A DNA stretch of 64,000 nucleotides from Acanthosoma haemorrhoidale (taxonomy: Eukaryota; Arthropoda; Insecta; Hemiptera; Acanthosomatidae). The stretch is taken from positions 116,083,475-116,147,474 of the forward strand of contig OV884013.1 of the NCBI GenBank assembly GCA_930367205.1, written 5' to 3'. The translations under genes were made by a program, and so were the position numbers. Position 1 is the first letter of the stretch; every line of letters starts with the position of its first letter. Below are positions 27,215 through 36,501 of the stretch, one piece after another. Below the pieces are notes generated by a model. The model had not been told where the DNA came from, did not search any database, and saw only the letters and a program-made list of their open reading frames with translations.

Positions 27215-28151
27215 CAGGTGGAGTCATAAGTAACTTCCGGTGCAGCTAAGTAGAATCTATTGTTCGTATCTACCCGCTATGAGTTACCATGACAACAAGT
27301 TTTTGTTTTCACTATATAGGCGAGGCTTCAGTTAGTCTTTTGTCAACTGTTTTGTGTGATACACGTTACGTTAAACTGTTTTTTTTTACCTCTGAAATGG
27401 AGAGTCGAAAAGTACATATTCGTCATGTAATGCTTTGGGAATTCAAACAAGGCAATAGTGCTAGGGCGACAGCTGAAAAAATATGCAGTGTATATGGTGA
27501 AGGACTAATAACTGATCGGGCAGTTAGAAATTGGTTTATAAAATTCCGTTCTGGAGATACGACCTTAAAAGACGAACCGAAGGCGGGACGTCCTTCCGAC
27601 TTTGATGACAAGCTTTTAAAGGCAATATTGGAGCGAAATCCATGTCAATCAACTAGAGGTATAGTAGAAAGGTTGAATACATCACAATCAACTGTTAACC
27701 ACCACCTGGAGAAGTAAGGGAAAGTCAGCAAGTTAGGAGTGTGGGTACCTCACAATCTCAGTCAATCAATCGGAATAAAGAAGATCGCATGTCAATCGCC
27801 ACAAGTCTGCTCTCACGGGTAAAAATTGAGCCTTTTTTAAACAGGATTGTAACAGGAGATGAAAAATGAGTTACCTATGACAATATAGTCCGCAAAAGAC
27901 CAGGATCAACCACCCCACCCCTACCAGATCCGAAAGCAAACATCCACGGCAAAAAGATTTTATTGTGTGTATGTTGGGATTGTCTAGGAATCATTCACCA
28001 CGAGTTCTTGAAGTCAAATTTAACGGTTACTGAGGATAGATACGTTCAGCAGTTGCAAAGAGTGCAAGAGAAACTCCTGCACTCGTCAAAATTAATATAA
28101 TTTTGTTATTTAATGAGGGCAAAATAAATAAAAAACGGAAGACTCGACCTA
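27215..28151 (+). mobile_element. Mariner A copy A1 (937 bp, non-autonomous)
   Basis: Terminal repeats read caggtggagtcataag at the left and gactcgaccta at the right (reversed TAGGTCGAGTC). The transposase starts well but has a stop at 27715-27717, a Trp-to-stop change near 27868 in the DEKW motif, and loss of everything after the ALVK region. The second and third catalytic Asp boxes are therefore absent. The right flank (aatccatacaaa) is repeat G, also found beside A4. Confidence 0.9.
27397..27717 (+). pseudogene. Mariner A transposase N-terminus (A1)
   Basis: ATG at 27397 begins MESRKVHIRHVML, the bipartite DNA-binding head of a mariner/SETMAR-type transposase. The first helix-turn-helix is around residues 5-45 (WEFKQGNSARATAEKIC), followed by RAVRNWFIKFRSG and the GRPSDFDD linker. 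The second helix-turn-helix spans residues 75-106 (RGIVERLNTSQSTVNHHLEK). A TAA follows directly. Further mariner sequence (GVWVPHNLS, IVTGDEK) continues downstream, so the stop is a disabling mutation. A full protein would be about 345 residues. Confidence 0.9.
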
Positions 28152-28530
28152 AATCCATACAAAAAAATGGGTTGACTAACTTTAAATAGAAATCAGACAT
28201 ATATCACAGATTATTGTACTAGATAATTTTGCCAAATTTTAATTTGCATAAATGATTGCCGATCTACAACGTAGGTAAGTTCTTGTGGGGAAGGTGTTTT
28301 CTGTTCTGAACAAGAATGGACCATATCATTATGTGGGGCTCTGGATTGCTAAAGGGAGATGTGAGAGAAATTGAATAAACAAAAATTCGAGATTTGAAAT
28401 TTAAAACAGCTGTGAGTCATCCCGTTCCCATGATCCCTTTGTATCAACAGCTGTTTAATTAAACATATGCTCAATTACCATTCCACTTAGCCATAGTATC
28501 TTTAAATTCAGCAGAAAGCCTTTAAATTTC
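28152..28530 (+). repeat. Dispersed repeat G, copy 1
   Basis: About 377 bp from aatccatacaaa to agcctttaaattt is repeated almost identically, inverted, at 39889-40268. Both copies abut a mariner A 3' end. No open frame or transposon signature was seen; nature unknown. Confidence 0.85.
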
Positions 28531-29266
28531 GACCCTTAGGTTCGCTAGGTTAAGTTAGGTTAAGTTCGCGTACTTGAGCGAGATAAGGCCACTCGGTCAT
28601 GACCTGTGACCTTAAAAGTCATTTGTTGTCACATTTAGACTCTGTGCAATGCGTTTGTATCTCAATTTACCTGTCTCACATTTGGAAAATTTTTACAACA
28701 CAAATAGTCAAAATCAAGCGGACTCACGGTTGCTGGGCAAAACCTAAGTTTCGTTAAAATGTTGGAAGCCAAACTTTACCTAGTCGGGATGATTGCGTTT
28801 TATTTATTCAGGACGTGTTAAAACTTCACATCGCCTCTATATGAGAAAAATCACTATTTTATTTTATGGTTTAAAGAATGGGGGGGGAGGGGATTTCTAC
28901 GATACGGATACGGAGTACGGGCAAATACAGAAGACAAGTATTTTTACCACTAAAATACAAAGTTACCGGAATTGGTCTAGGTTAGTTGTGAAATGCAACT
29001 AGTACTGCTTAAGAAATTATAAAACACAATTTATAAAATAATATTAACCAACACTGGTTTCTTAAATTATTGAATTTTAAATACATAAATGTATAATAAC
29101 TTTCGTAATATATACTACATTATTAAGAGGTAATGTGTTTTAGCTCATCAATTATGGACGATCTCTGAAATATCAAATGGCTTTAGAAAGTTAGAAAAAG
29201 GTTATTTATTCTCGAGTAATTTAAGAAAAAAGACAACACGTAGCACTTACGATATGCATACGACAC
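28531..29266. other. Unassigned sequence
   Basis: Contains a G-rich run near 28882-28891 and a short ggttaagttaggtt stretch near 28553. No gene or shared repeat seen. Confidence 0.4.
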
Positions 29267-29632
29267 ATAGTTGTTTATGCCGAGGTCCTTAAATGTTTTA
29301 TTGCTTTAAAAAGTCAATTACGTTAACTATATATTCATTTGTGTCCTGAGCGTCTGCGGCTCTCAAGTTCTTGGTCAACCTCCGCGGGCTCTTATCCAGT
29401 GACGCGGCTGACGGAGGAGCGTGGGGGACTTCTCAAGACCGTTCCTCTTTGGCAGGCGAGGGAGGTGACCACCATGTGGATTTGGGAGGTCTCTGGGCTG
29501 TTTGTAAATACTGTATGAATGAGCGAGTTAATGAAAATTGTAAATACGGTATGAATGAAAAGATTAATCACAATTACTTATTGCCCAATGAGGCAGATTG
29601 TAATTTTATCATAATAAAGCTGTTTTAATAAA
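29267..29632 (+). mobile_element. LINE C 3' end (copy C2) with shared 5' flank
   Basis: From 29343 the sequence is the C 3' UTR (gtcctgagcgtctgcgg through gtttgtaaatactgtatg to gcagattgtaatttt and ataataaagct). The 76 bases before it (atagttgtttatgcc to catttgt) are also shared with 36138-36211, so C2 and C3 descend from one longer progenitor. An AATAAA sits at the end. No coding region remains. Confidence 0.85.
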
Positions 29633-30241
29633 TGTAATATTAACGACTGAAGGGTACTGTTTCAAAAGTTCTGAATAATAATAATGAACTCAAGAGATAA
29701 AAATGCTAAATTATTCATCAAGCCATTAGCAACAAAGTTGTATGTTTTAAGCAACCAATCTCCCTACAATCGATACTCTCAGCGAATAATTTAGCTATAT
29801 GCTAGGCTCATCCTATCAGTACAGACCACACATTTTAAATAATATGCCAGACATTTTAGAGAGAAGGAAGAAAACAAGCGCGAATTATCGAGATCTTTAC
29901 TTCTTAACGATAACAACTGAAAAGAAGATAAAATACCAAGAGGTAGGATTAAAGCAACATTACTGTTTGGAGAGCTATGGGATTTAACTCTTCGTTTACT
30001 GTGACGGTTGTCCGCGGAGGAACACCAGAATCCCTCTAGAATAGCGCCGACGAATAAAATATTGGACAGGAGTCAGCAATCAACGCTTTTAGATAATTCA
30101 ACAATTTTCAGTTGACCGAGCCTCGCCCTTGACTAATACAGCCCGGGTTGGTGCATATCCCCGGAGTATTCTAGTCAATTGTGAAATTATCAACAATAGT
30201 AATATCGAACATCTATCACACGTCTACTAAAATGAGTGGTC
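29633..30241. other. Unassigned sequence
   Basis: About 600 bp without recognised features; a 62-codon open frame at 29799-29987 has no family signature. Confidence 0.4.
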
Positions 30242-30322
30242 AGTTAAATAATCTTGTAGAGGAGAGTCTTTTAAAAAACTTTATTATGAATAACAATCAA
30301 AACACTGGTATATTATACTGGT
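30242..30322 (-). mobile_element. LTR E 3' fragment (copy E1)
   Basis: Reverse match to the LTR E end: agttaaataatc, then gtagaggagagtc, ctttattatg and aaaacactggtata. It is cut by mariner A2 in the TATACCAGTG motif, the same place where A5 interrupts another E copy. Confidence 0.8.
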
Positions 30323-30800
30323 ATATCAGGTCGAGTCATAAGTAACTCCCGATGCAGCTAAGTAGAATCTATTGTTCGTATCTAACCGCTATGAGTTACC
30401 ATGACAACAAGTTTTTGTTTTCACTATATAGACGAGGCTTCAGTTAGTCTTTTGTCAACTGTTTTGTGTGATACACGTTACGTTAAACTGTTTTTTTTTA
30501 ACCTCTGAAATGGAGAGTCAAAAAGTACATATTCGTCATGTAATGCTTTGGGAATTTAAACGAGGCAATAGTGCTAGGGCGACAGCTAAAAAAATATGCA
30601 TTGTATATGGTGAAGGACTAATAACTGATCGGGCAGTTAGAAATTGGTTTATAAAATTCCGTTCTGGAGATACGATCTTAAAAGACGAACCGAAGGCGGA
30701 ACGTCCTTCCGACTTTGACGACAACCTTTTAAAGGCAATATCGGAGCGAAATCCACGTCAATCAACTAGAGGTATAGCAGAAAGGTTGAATACATCACTA
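30323..30800 (+). mobile_element. Mariner A copy A2, 3'-truncated
   Basis: Begins with caggtcgagtcataag at 30325, closely matching A1 and A5, and stops inside the transposase after the GIAERLNTS codons, where unrelated sequence starts. It sits in LTR E. Confidence 0.9.
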
Positions 30801-30809
30801 CAACCTTAG
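30510..30809 (+). pseudogene. Mariner A transposase N-terminus (A2)
   Basis: ATG at 30510 starts MESQKVHIRHVMLWEFKRG and runs 99 codons through RAVRNWFIKFRSG and the second helix-turn-helix (RGIAERLNTS), then into foreign sequence and a stop. It agrees with A1 residue by residue except for scattered substitutions (for example T to I before LKDEPK). It has no catalytic domain. Confidence 0.9.
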
Positions 30810-31604
30810 ATAGTTGCCGGTGAAACTTCGCTTGTTACGTGACCAAAGAATACTTTGTTTAAACTCAACGATTACAAAGTTGAATAGTAATAGAGCTAAA
30901 GTTGTTAACTAATATTAAAGCGAAGAAATAAGAACAAACACTCGCGAGGAACCTTGCACGGTGACTGATATAAGACAATAGGACCTGCATTGTATCTCGC
31001 GTCAGAGCTTTTCCCTTCTATTGTCTACGATTGTGATAATGGACTGTCTAGGCTACAGCTGTAGGGGTTAGAGAGGCGATGCAATAACCATTAAGATATA
31101 ATTAATTAACCGATAGGGCTAGCGGAAGACAATGATACACAAAACAAATAAATCAAAATATATAATAGTGGACATTTCTTAACGGGAAATTTGAGAAAAA
31201 AAACAAATTTCCGTCTGACAGGATTTGAAATTGAAATGTTCCCAACGTGCGGTTCTAACCTGCAACAGGGTTGGGCTCGATAAATTATTTTAAAATTAAT
31301 TTCTATTTCGTTGCAATATAATTAAATATAAGAATTATTTTCCGTATACAATTCATTACAATGTAATTACTCTATTAATTGAACTCTATAATTGATTTTA
31401 CTTCCGGCGATATTTGTAACTTGTAACTTCATCGAATTAAACTTAGGGATTTAAGTCGGTTAATGCTTTGACGATGTAAGTCAAGCGTTCGGGATAGCTG
31501 GAAGTGAAGTAGCCCATATCTAGACTGTCAGGAAAAAAGAGTTTCTTACGCTTTAATTACTAATTTCAAATTACAATTGCATTACAAAGGTACTTATCAA
31601 CATA
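30810..31604. other. Unassigned AT-rich sequence
   Basis: About 800 bp, no supported features. Confidence 0.4.
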
Positions 31605-31644
31605 GATACTTCTTCTTCTTCTTTAGCTTCCCCCTAAGTGCCTC

Positions 31645-31983
31645 TCAGCGTAGAGGAGCATCCAGCCAGGAATTCCATTCTTCCCTATTTCCAGCTAAGT
31701 TCCTCGCCTGTCGGAGGTTCTCTCCCTTCGCCTTACAGAGTCGTTCAATATAGCTGAGATAGGACATCCTAGGGCGAACCCTGGGTCTTCTGCCATCTGG
31801 GACATATTCCATGGTCTTTAGAGGATCTATGTGGTCGTCCATCCTGATAACATGGCCGAACCACTTTATCCGACGAGTTTCTATGAGCTCTTTCAGTGGG
31901 GCTATCTGCAGTTCCTGACGAATCCTTTCATTGCGAACTCGGCCTCTCCTTGTTTTTCCAATCGTCCTTCGCAGAAATTTCAT
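31645..31983 (-). pseudogene. LINE K polyprotein C-terminus
   Basis: An open stretch of 112 codons follows the reverse transcriptase. It includes KFLRRTIGKTRRGRVRN, LIETRRIKWFGHVIRM and a GRRPRVRPRMSYL segment, the conserved tail of many insect endonuclease/reverse transcriptase elements. The upstream frame is broken by two stops, so no complete protein is made. Confidence 0.8.
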
Positions 31984-32187
31984 TTCGGCAGCGGTGATTC
32001 TGCTCTCCTCTCGGTCTGTTAATATCCAACTCTCAGCTCAATACAAAAGTATGGGAAGTTATACTGTCTTGAAGATGTGTAGCTTCACATCTTTGCCTAC
32101 TTCTCTCTTCCCAACCACAGTGTTACGTATCTGGTAGTAAACTGCATTCGCCTTGTTAATCCTGTTAGATATTTCTGCGTCCTCCTA

Positions 32188-32418
32188 TCACTGTACCCAG
32201 GTATCTGAAGTCTTCACCACTTCTAATTCTTCTCCATTAAAGTATATGTGGATATCTTTCTTCTTTCTTCCAACTTGCAGGATCTTACTTTTGTTGGTAT
32301 TTATAAGCATCTCTTTTCGTTGTAGCTCTTCATACCATTCCATAACTGCCACCTGAAACTTTTCCACAGAGTCCGTAATCAATACCACGTCGTCGGCGTA
32401 GAGGAGAAGCTGCACCAC
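32188..32418 (-). pseudogene. LINE K reverse transcriptase catalytic segment
   Basis: About 76 codons with the catalytic YADD box (LLLYADDVVLITDS) and the following EWYEELQRKEMLINTNKSK helix and strand, as in palm-domain motifs C and D. The fragment is cut at its 5' side and shifts frame at its 3' side. Confidence 0.85.
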
Positions 32419-32911
32419 TACAAAGTGACACTTAATTGTAATTAGAAAAGTAAGTCAATTGAAATTTTTCTCTGCCTTTGCACGTCGCCTTGCACGTGTA
32501 GGTTTGAATAGTGATATTGTAACTATCCATTTAATAACCTTAACACGTGGAAACACAACAGCTACGTTTGCAAGAATCCTCCATTTGTTCTTCGTATGGG
32601 TACCGAAATGGATCAAACCTAATTCAGAAATATGGAGTAAAACCGAATAGCTACCATTATCAGATCGTAGCTTACGATTAACCCAAACGACACGGTGACC
32701 TTTCACCTGTGTAGTTAATAATAACGGGGCGAGAAAAACCATTATTCCATTCTGTTTAATCCAACCGTATTCTTATGCTATCGCGACCGGGGTAATTGCT
32801 TGAAGGGAGTGGGTTCAGTTCCCGGCGCGGTCAGTGTATTTAATTCAAGCTGCTTACAGTGTTTAGAAGTAGGTCGATCTTAATGGATAGAAACTGGCCT
32901 ACCTTCTAAAG

Positions 32912-32943
<32 letters not shown>

Positions 32944-33043
32944 TGATAGATTATAATTCCCACCAAGGAATGCTAAAGTAATGTGGAGCGAATGTGAGCT
33001 GATTGGAAAAAACATTAGCTAATGTGATATATCAATGTATAGG
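32419..33043. other. Unassigned sequence with (TA)n and a tRNA-like promoter relic
   Basis: A (TA) run spans about 32912-32939. Near 32790-32845 there is a gtgggttcagttccc stretch, one mismatch from an RNA polymerase III B box, flanked by complementary gaccg and cggtc. This could be an old tRNA-derived SINE, but no A box is clear. Confidence 0.3.
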
Positions 33044-33934
33044 GTGACCCAGAATTAACGCAAGATTTGATTTAAATAGAAAACACAGTTTTTAGCATTT
33101 TTGTTGTTATTTTTTTATTGAATTATAAATTAAATAGGATAGGGTTATTTATGGAATAAAACATTGGGCAAATGGCCTCCACGACTTTGCTGGCACATAC
33201 GCACTCTTTTGTGAAAATAATCCATGATCATTTGGCATAAATGTGGTTGAATTTCCTCTTTTAATGCGCGGGTGGATGTGGGCTTGTTGAGATGCACCTT
33301 TGACTTCAAATAACCCCATAAAAAGAAATCTAAAGGTGTTAAATCACACGATCTAGGGGGTCAAATCTGATCACCGAAATGAGAGAGTACACGACCTGGA
33401 AATGTCTCATGCAGTGTGGCGCCATCTTGTTGAAACCACATATTATCCAATTTCGGCACAAAGAACTGTGTTTACGACTTTGCTGCCACATACGCACTCT
33501 TTTGTCAAAATAATCCATGATCATTTTGCATAAATGTGGTTGAATTTCGTTGAATTTCCTCTTTTAATGCATGGTTGGATGTGGGCTTATTGACATACAC
33601 CTTTGACTTCAAATAACCCCATAAAAGCAAATCTAAAGGTGTTAAATCACACGATCTAGAGGGCCAATTCTGATCACCGAAACAAGAGAGTACGCGACCT
33701 GGAAATGTCTCGTGCAGTATTTGAATTGTTTCATGGGCTGTATGGCATGTGGCACCATCTTGTTGAAACCACATATTGGCCACATAAATATCATCCAATT
33801 TCGGCACAAAGAACTGTGTTTACGACGCCGAATTGATGTTCCTGGATTTTCAGCACTCTCCCTCTCACGGCTTGCTTTTGGACGACCAGTGTGTTTAGTG
33901 TCTCCAACTGATCCAGTCTCCCTGGATGGCGTTG
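33044..33934 (-). mobile_element. DUF4817-type transposon (copy B2) with internal tandem duplication
   Basis: The left end is cccagaattaacgcaag. The C-terminal catalytic part is present twice in tandem, about 33175-33478 and 33479-33830. Each copy has a QQDGA motif (second Asp; followed by TCH in the right copy), while the CDLTPLDLLLWG motif (third Asp) is clear in the right copy only. Both copies meet the sequence cacaaagaactgtgtttacga, on one side joined to the 3' part of the gene and on the other to the N-terminal NPGTSIRRR region. The 5' end is lost at 33934, where unrelated sequence begins. The central part with the first catalytic Asp is absent. Confidence 0.85.
33505..33807 (-). pseudogene. 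B2 transposase catalytic C-terminus
   Basis: Starts MPKLDDIYVANMWFQQDG and continues HETFPGRVLSCFGDQNWP, CDLTPLDLLLWGYLKSKV and YVNKPTSNHALKEEIQ. The order of QQDG and CDLTP-LD boxes is the DDE fold end of this transposase family. It is open for 100 codons but lacks the first Asp and the DNA-binding head in frame. Confidence 0.85.
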
Positions 33935-34706
33935 ATTCTGGACACGCTTTTACTCTGTACAATTGTACAAGGGATCTTCTTTGGTATGTCTGCTACTGTA
34001 GTGAATATTTTAGTACCTTTGGTTCGGTTCGGAGCTTCCAGAAGCACCCTACCTTTGCCTCTTACCTGAGCCAATGGCTTCCGCTCTCTCTTGTCTTGTT
34101 TTGTTTCCATTGTTCTGGATATTCCATATGATAACTAAACTATAACTATAAACTATAATAAATTATGATAACTATAACTTCCAGATAGATGATCCAGAAA
34201 CTGGGTGCTTGGAGTCATATTATATCATTATGATCTTTAGGTGTGAGTGCCTTTTTTCTCGGCTTGGCCTACGATGACAAATCCATCTCAAATTGTATGT
34301 ACATATTCCACATCGTCTACAATAACGATATAACCATTTCCTCAAGGATGTGTTAAAAGAAAGTGTCGGAAAAAAATCTACTTTCAAAAATGTAAGTGCA
34401 GTTTCTCAAATTTTCGAAATCAGTGCGGAGAAGGTGAATACTTTTTTAGTTTTGTTTAAAAATCCTTTTCATTGAACAATGAGGTATGATTTTGTAATTA
34501 CAATACGCAATGCACACACAAAGACTTAAAGTTGGGATAAGTAGTGACATATGCGATGTTTTAATATATCGTCTTTAAATCAGAGATTTGTATTGTATTA
34601 ATAATAATTAAAAAAATAAATGTTTTAACAGCCTTGTGACGAATTAATGTTGACAAATACAGCTAAAAGTCTCCAACAATTTCAGAATGAGATCATAAGA
34701 AAATTG
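33935..34706. other. Unassigned sequence with a basic open frame fused to B2
   Basis: On the minus strand an ATG at 34110 opens a Lys/Arg-rich frame (METKQDKRERKPLAQVR) of about 60 codons that runs directly into the broken edge of B2. I do not recognise it; it may belong to the element B2 landed in. The remainder is AT-rich with short aactata repeats. Confidence 0.3.
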
Positions 34707-35137
34707 GTCAGCCATACCTCTCTCGAGAGGTTAAAAAGAACGCCGATCTGAATCCGTTGCTTGGTGTGACATCCATCGGAGACACATCATACCTTGCAAA
34801 CCCAGTGTTTAACACTATGACCACACCACTCCTCCCGCATCGATGCCAACTGACCGTCGGGGAGAATTAGGTCAAGATTTAGTTTTTTAGATTTTTATTA
34901 TTAGATGTAAAATAGTTTTATGACTATGATAAATAAGGTGAGCCCTATCGCTTTTGAACAATGTTCAGTAAATTAATGTGTAATGCACATTATACTTTTG
35001 TACAATGCAGATCACAATGTGTAGAAATCAGAGACTGTAGCCAAGCTACAGGAAATATATTGAATAAATTGTAAATAGATTCATTTGTAAAATCTATACT
35101 GAATTATATAATAATTTCTGTTACAAGGGGATATGAA
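34707..35137 (+). mobile_element. LINE D 3' end, variant subfamily (copy D2)
   Basis: The coding tail is recognisable (ctctcgagaggttaaaaag, then ttgcttggtgtg, then aacccagtgtttaacac), equivalent to the LERLKNAD and NPGFNNM parts of D4, with deletions. The 3' UTR follows, with aaggtgagccctatcgc, a perfect 7-bp hairpin at 35035-35051 (CTGTAGC, loop CAA, GCTACAG), ttgtaaatagattc and an A-rich end. Confidence 0.8.
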
Positions 35138-35665
35138 AAAATAATTAATTAATTGGAAGTGGCTCCAACCTGTATATTTACGAAAAGGGATTCTGGGTAA
35201 TTAGTTGACTATTATAGTGCACCTGTTTAAAGCGATTAAATATATTCCTGTATGTATATGATATAGCCTACACTATCAGCCCTAATTACCTGTAACCTCA
35301 GGTAGTCATAATGACTCAGCCATCAGCCGTCTTGCTCTCAAACGTGGAGATAACCCAGAAAATCAACGTAGGGTGGGTGGGAGCCACGGATGGCTTGGGA
35401 GCTATTAACATCTACACTCGACTAGCTCTGAGCGTCCACCTATAGAGCAACTTGTGCAGGGTTTCTCTTGATCGGGGGGGGGGGGAGAGTAAACCAATTA
35501 ACTGCTGTAGATAGATATCGGTAACAGATCCGGCGTTGATAACGCGAGGTTTAGAAATTTGTGTTAATTATTAATAGAGCGTTGATCAAGGCGTACCTCA
35601 GCCTGGAGGTGGCGCAAGTAAACTTACGTACTATGTCAGACACAACATGTTATCTATTCTTTTAT
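35138..35665. other. Unassigned sequence
   Basis: Contains a G13 run near 35475. No gene or shared repeat recognised until the candidate polyadenylation signal at 35661. Confidence 0.4.
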
Positions 35666-35666
35666 T
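35661..35666 (-). promoter_or_regulatory. Candidate polyadenylation signal AATAAA
   Basis: On the minus strand AATAAA lies 33 bases after the TGA of the candidate terminal exon ending at 35699, a normal distance for a 3' processing signal in a compact 3' UTR. Confidence 0.4.
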
Positions 35667-35698
35667 AGTAATAATAGGCGTGAATTTTCGGATATTAT

Positions 35699-35910
35699 TC
35701 AAAGAGTTATGTTAGATTTATCATTGTGCATCCCAGTGTAGATAATGGCTATCTCGTTGGAGGAAATGCTACCATTATCCATGGTAATTTTAGCTCTTCT
35801 ACAGGCACTGTTTATATCCGGCGAGATACTTATAGGAATAGTACAGTCCTGTGATGGATTGTAGGCAGTTGCAACATAATTCGTTTGTCTATCTGCATGT
35901 CCTTTAAACT
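35699..35910 (-). CDS. Candidate terminal coding exon of an unrecognised host gene
   Basis: A textbook acceptor (TGTTTCTCAG) ends at 35911 on the minus strand, and the frame stays open for 69 codons to TGA at 35699. Entry is in phase 1, since two bases of a codon begin the exon. The peptide starts FKGHADRQTNYVATAYNP, contains CTIPISISPD and SACRRAKITMDN, and ends KSNITL. It is compositionally ordinary, with none of the transposon motifs found elsewhere here. It fits the phase-1 donor at 43397, so it may complete the gene of 48061-48214 and 43398-43544. No domain recognised. It could also belong to another gene or be a chance open frame. Confidence 0.45.
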
Positions 35911-36137
35911 CTGAGAAACAAATATTATTGGTCAATTGGCATTAGTCCATCTTCCATGCAGTCTTCATGTCTCTGAATCTACAATCACTTAAGTTTTATC
36001 ATCTTGAACTGAATTGAAGAAATGTGAAAATGTTCAGAATTCGATCCAATGTAGACTAGCACAGCGATGTCCAGAAATCGATAATTAAGTCTTGAAAACT
36101 ATTATAAATAAATAACTCTTACCATGCGAAGGTTTGA
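35911..36137. other. Intron-like sequence
   Basis: AT-rich sequence between the acceptor and repeat C3; nothing else recognised. Confidence 0.3.
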
Positions 36138-36501
36138 ATAGTTGTTTATGCCTAGGTCCTTTAATGTTTTATTGCTTTAAAAAGTCAATTGCGTTAACTA
36201 TATATTCATTTGTGTCCTGAGCGTCTGCGGGTCTCGCGCTCTTGGTCAGCCTCCGCTGGCTCTTATCCAGTGACGCGGCTGACTGAGGAGCGTGGGGGAC
36301 TTACCAAGACTCCGCTTCCTCTTTCACATGCGCGGGAGGTGACAACCATGTGGACTTGGGAGGTCTCTGGGCTGTTTGTAAATATTGTATGAATGAGCGA
36401 GTGAATGAAAATTGTAAATATGGTATGAATGAGATCATTTATCGCAATTACTTATTGCCCAATGAGGTAGATTGTAATTTTATCATAATAAAGCTGTTTT
36501 T
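36138..36501 (+). mobile_element. LINE C 3' end (copy C3) with shared 5' flank
   Basis: Near-identical to 29267-29632 across both the C 3' UTR and the preceding 76 bases. It ends in gcagattgtaatttt and ataataaagctg followed by a T run. Only UTR remains; the open frames over it are not genes. Confidence 0.85.

Larger units (their letters stand above)
31605..32418 (-). mobile_element. Non-LTR retrotransposon 3' end with reverse transcriptase remnant (K)
   Basis: On the minus strand from 32418 the reverse transcriptase catalytic motif LLYADDVVLI is followed by NTNKSKILQVGRK. A stretch with frameshifts and two stops comes next (the RINKANAVYYQ and ESWILTDR region). Then 31983-31645 is open, with FLRRTIGKTRRGR, IKWFGHVIRMDD and GRRPRVRPR, typical of the C-terminus of insect non-LTR polyproteins. 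The coding region ends at TGA (31645), and an (AAG)n tail at 31608-31622 follows almost at once. Such microsatellite tails are known for several LINE clades; I do not assign the clade. The N-terminal half is missing (5' truncation). Confidence 0.85.

Noticed and set aside
28540..28570. Insect-type telomeric repeat
   Set aside because: Only a couple of imperfect ggttaagttagg units; not a TTAGG tandem.
32771..32850. A tRNA gene
   Set aside because: Only a near-B-box and a possible stem of five; no A box or cloverleaf could be drawn.
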